In this document: positions 16,959 through 17,326 of the stretch, piece by piece
Layout of the letters: each line of letters begins with the position of its first letter
How positions within the stretch are numbered: position 1 is the first letter of the stretch
Source: Pleurotus djamor
Lineage: Eukaryota > Basidiomycota > Agaricomycetes > Agaricales > Pleurotaceae
Direction of reading: 5' to 3'
Assembly (NCBI GenBank): GCA_029747585.1
Contig: JAPEVF010000938.1
Span: 1 to 17,326 of the forward strand
Length of the DNA: 17,326 nucleotides
Position numbers and translations under genes: made by a program
Notes under the pieces: generated by a model
Told to the model about the DNA's origin: nothing
The model's input: the letters and a program-made list of their open reading frames with translations, nothing else
The model's database searches: none

Positions 16959-17326
16959 TTAAAACTCGGTTCGTTCGCGGTATTGTGCGAGAGCCCTCTC
17001 GTGTTGGCGTGCTCTACCTAGTAGGTCGAGCAATTCTCCAACACGACACCAGCACGAAACGTAGCACAAGAATTTAGCATTGTATCGTTGAACGACGCAG
17101 TCAGTGCGGAAGATGGCACTTAGAAACAGGGCTGTCTTCTCAACAGCATCAGGGGATATCGTGGAACATCCAACGTTCCATGTTCGAAGAGTTGGGAAGA
17201 TTGCTTCAGCTCGATAATCTGGAACGTAGAATGAATACGCGTCTACCGTCAAAGTGAGGCTCTCCAGGTAGCGGCAGTAAGGCATCATTTCTACAAGGGT
17301 GGATAAATTCGGTGGCTCTTCGCATT
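16959..17326 (-). CDS. F-box family protein, cluster copy 3 (C-terminal part only)
   Basis: The frame is open from the window edge (17326) to a TAA at 16961-16959, giving 121 residues of the C-terminal end; the F-box itself would lie beyond the window. The match to copy 2 is clear in order: CEEPPNLSTLVEMMPYCRYL (copy 2 has DDPPCLCNLAELAPHCPTL), LTVDAYSFYVPD, CSTISPDAVEKTALFLSAIF, and a tail with SCWCRVGELLDLLGRARQHE (copy 2 has NCWKSVGELLPLLGQARRHE). It is therefore the third tandem member, in the same orientation. Its tail AQYRERTEF differs from those of its neighbours. Confidence 0.8.
   Translation of the reverse strand, partial: CEEPPNLSTLVEMMPYCRYLESLTLTVDAYSFYVPDYRAEAIFPTLRTWNVGCSTISPDAVEKTALFLSAIFRTDCVVQRYNAKFLCYVSCWCRVGELLDLLGRARQHERALAQYRERTEF

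Noticed and set aside
1..17326. Transposons, CRISPR arrays, viral genes or bacterial-type operons
   Set aside because: No transposase, reverse transcriptase, long terminal or inverted repeats, spaced repeat arrays or phage-like proteins could be seen on either strand.

Overview
The window looks like nuclear DNA of a mushroom-forming basidiomycete (Agaricomycetes). Coding regions are cut by many short GT-AG introns of about 48-67 bases. The proteins include a fungal three-domain tRNA ligase, the mitochondrial assembly factor Pet100, fungal serine/threonine dehydratases and a cluster of divergent F-box/leucine-rich proteins of the kind that expands in these fungi. There is no sign of bacterial operons, CRISPR arrays, transposons or rRNA/tRNA genes. 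Genus cannot be told from the sequence.

Layout: (1) 1-1413 (+), the 3' part of a large Ser/Thr/Pro-rich, probably disordered protein. (2) 1924-2232 (+), PET100, two exons. (3) 2336-3634 and 3765-5082 (-), a tandem pair of PLP-dependent L-serine/L-threonine dehydratases with the same five-exon structure. (4) 5335-6582 (+), a TPR protein with an intact Hsp70/Hsp90 carboxylate clamp. It breaks off at about 6577-6623, where an ambiguous base, a frame break and an in-frame stop lie directly against the last 245 codons of 2-oxoglutarate dehydrogenase E1 (6623-7677, +). (5) 8134-9636 (-), an F-box/LRR-like gene. (6) 9995-12740 (-), TRL1, the essential fungal tRNA ligase, recognisable over its whole length but carrying a one-base frameshift at about 12038-12044. 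(7) 13158-14733, 14997-16651 and 16959-17326 (-), three more F-box genes of one tandem family. The first has a one-base frameshift and the last runs off the window.

I see no shared pathway or gene cluster. Housekeeping genes (respiratory-chain assembly, TCA cycle fragment, tRNA splicing, amino-acid catabolism) sit next to a fast-evolving F-box family. The observations most worth attention are the TPR/2-oxoglutarate dehydrogenase junction (rearrangement or assembly chimera), the frameshift in an essential gene, the differing active-site residues of the two dehydratases, and the tandem F-box family with its conserved intron. The two N bases and three frame lesions suggest that local base or assembly quality should be checked before any biological reading. 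I did not find a convincing new biological system.
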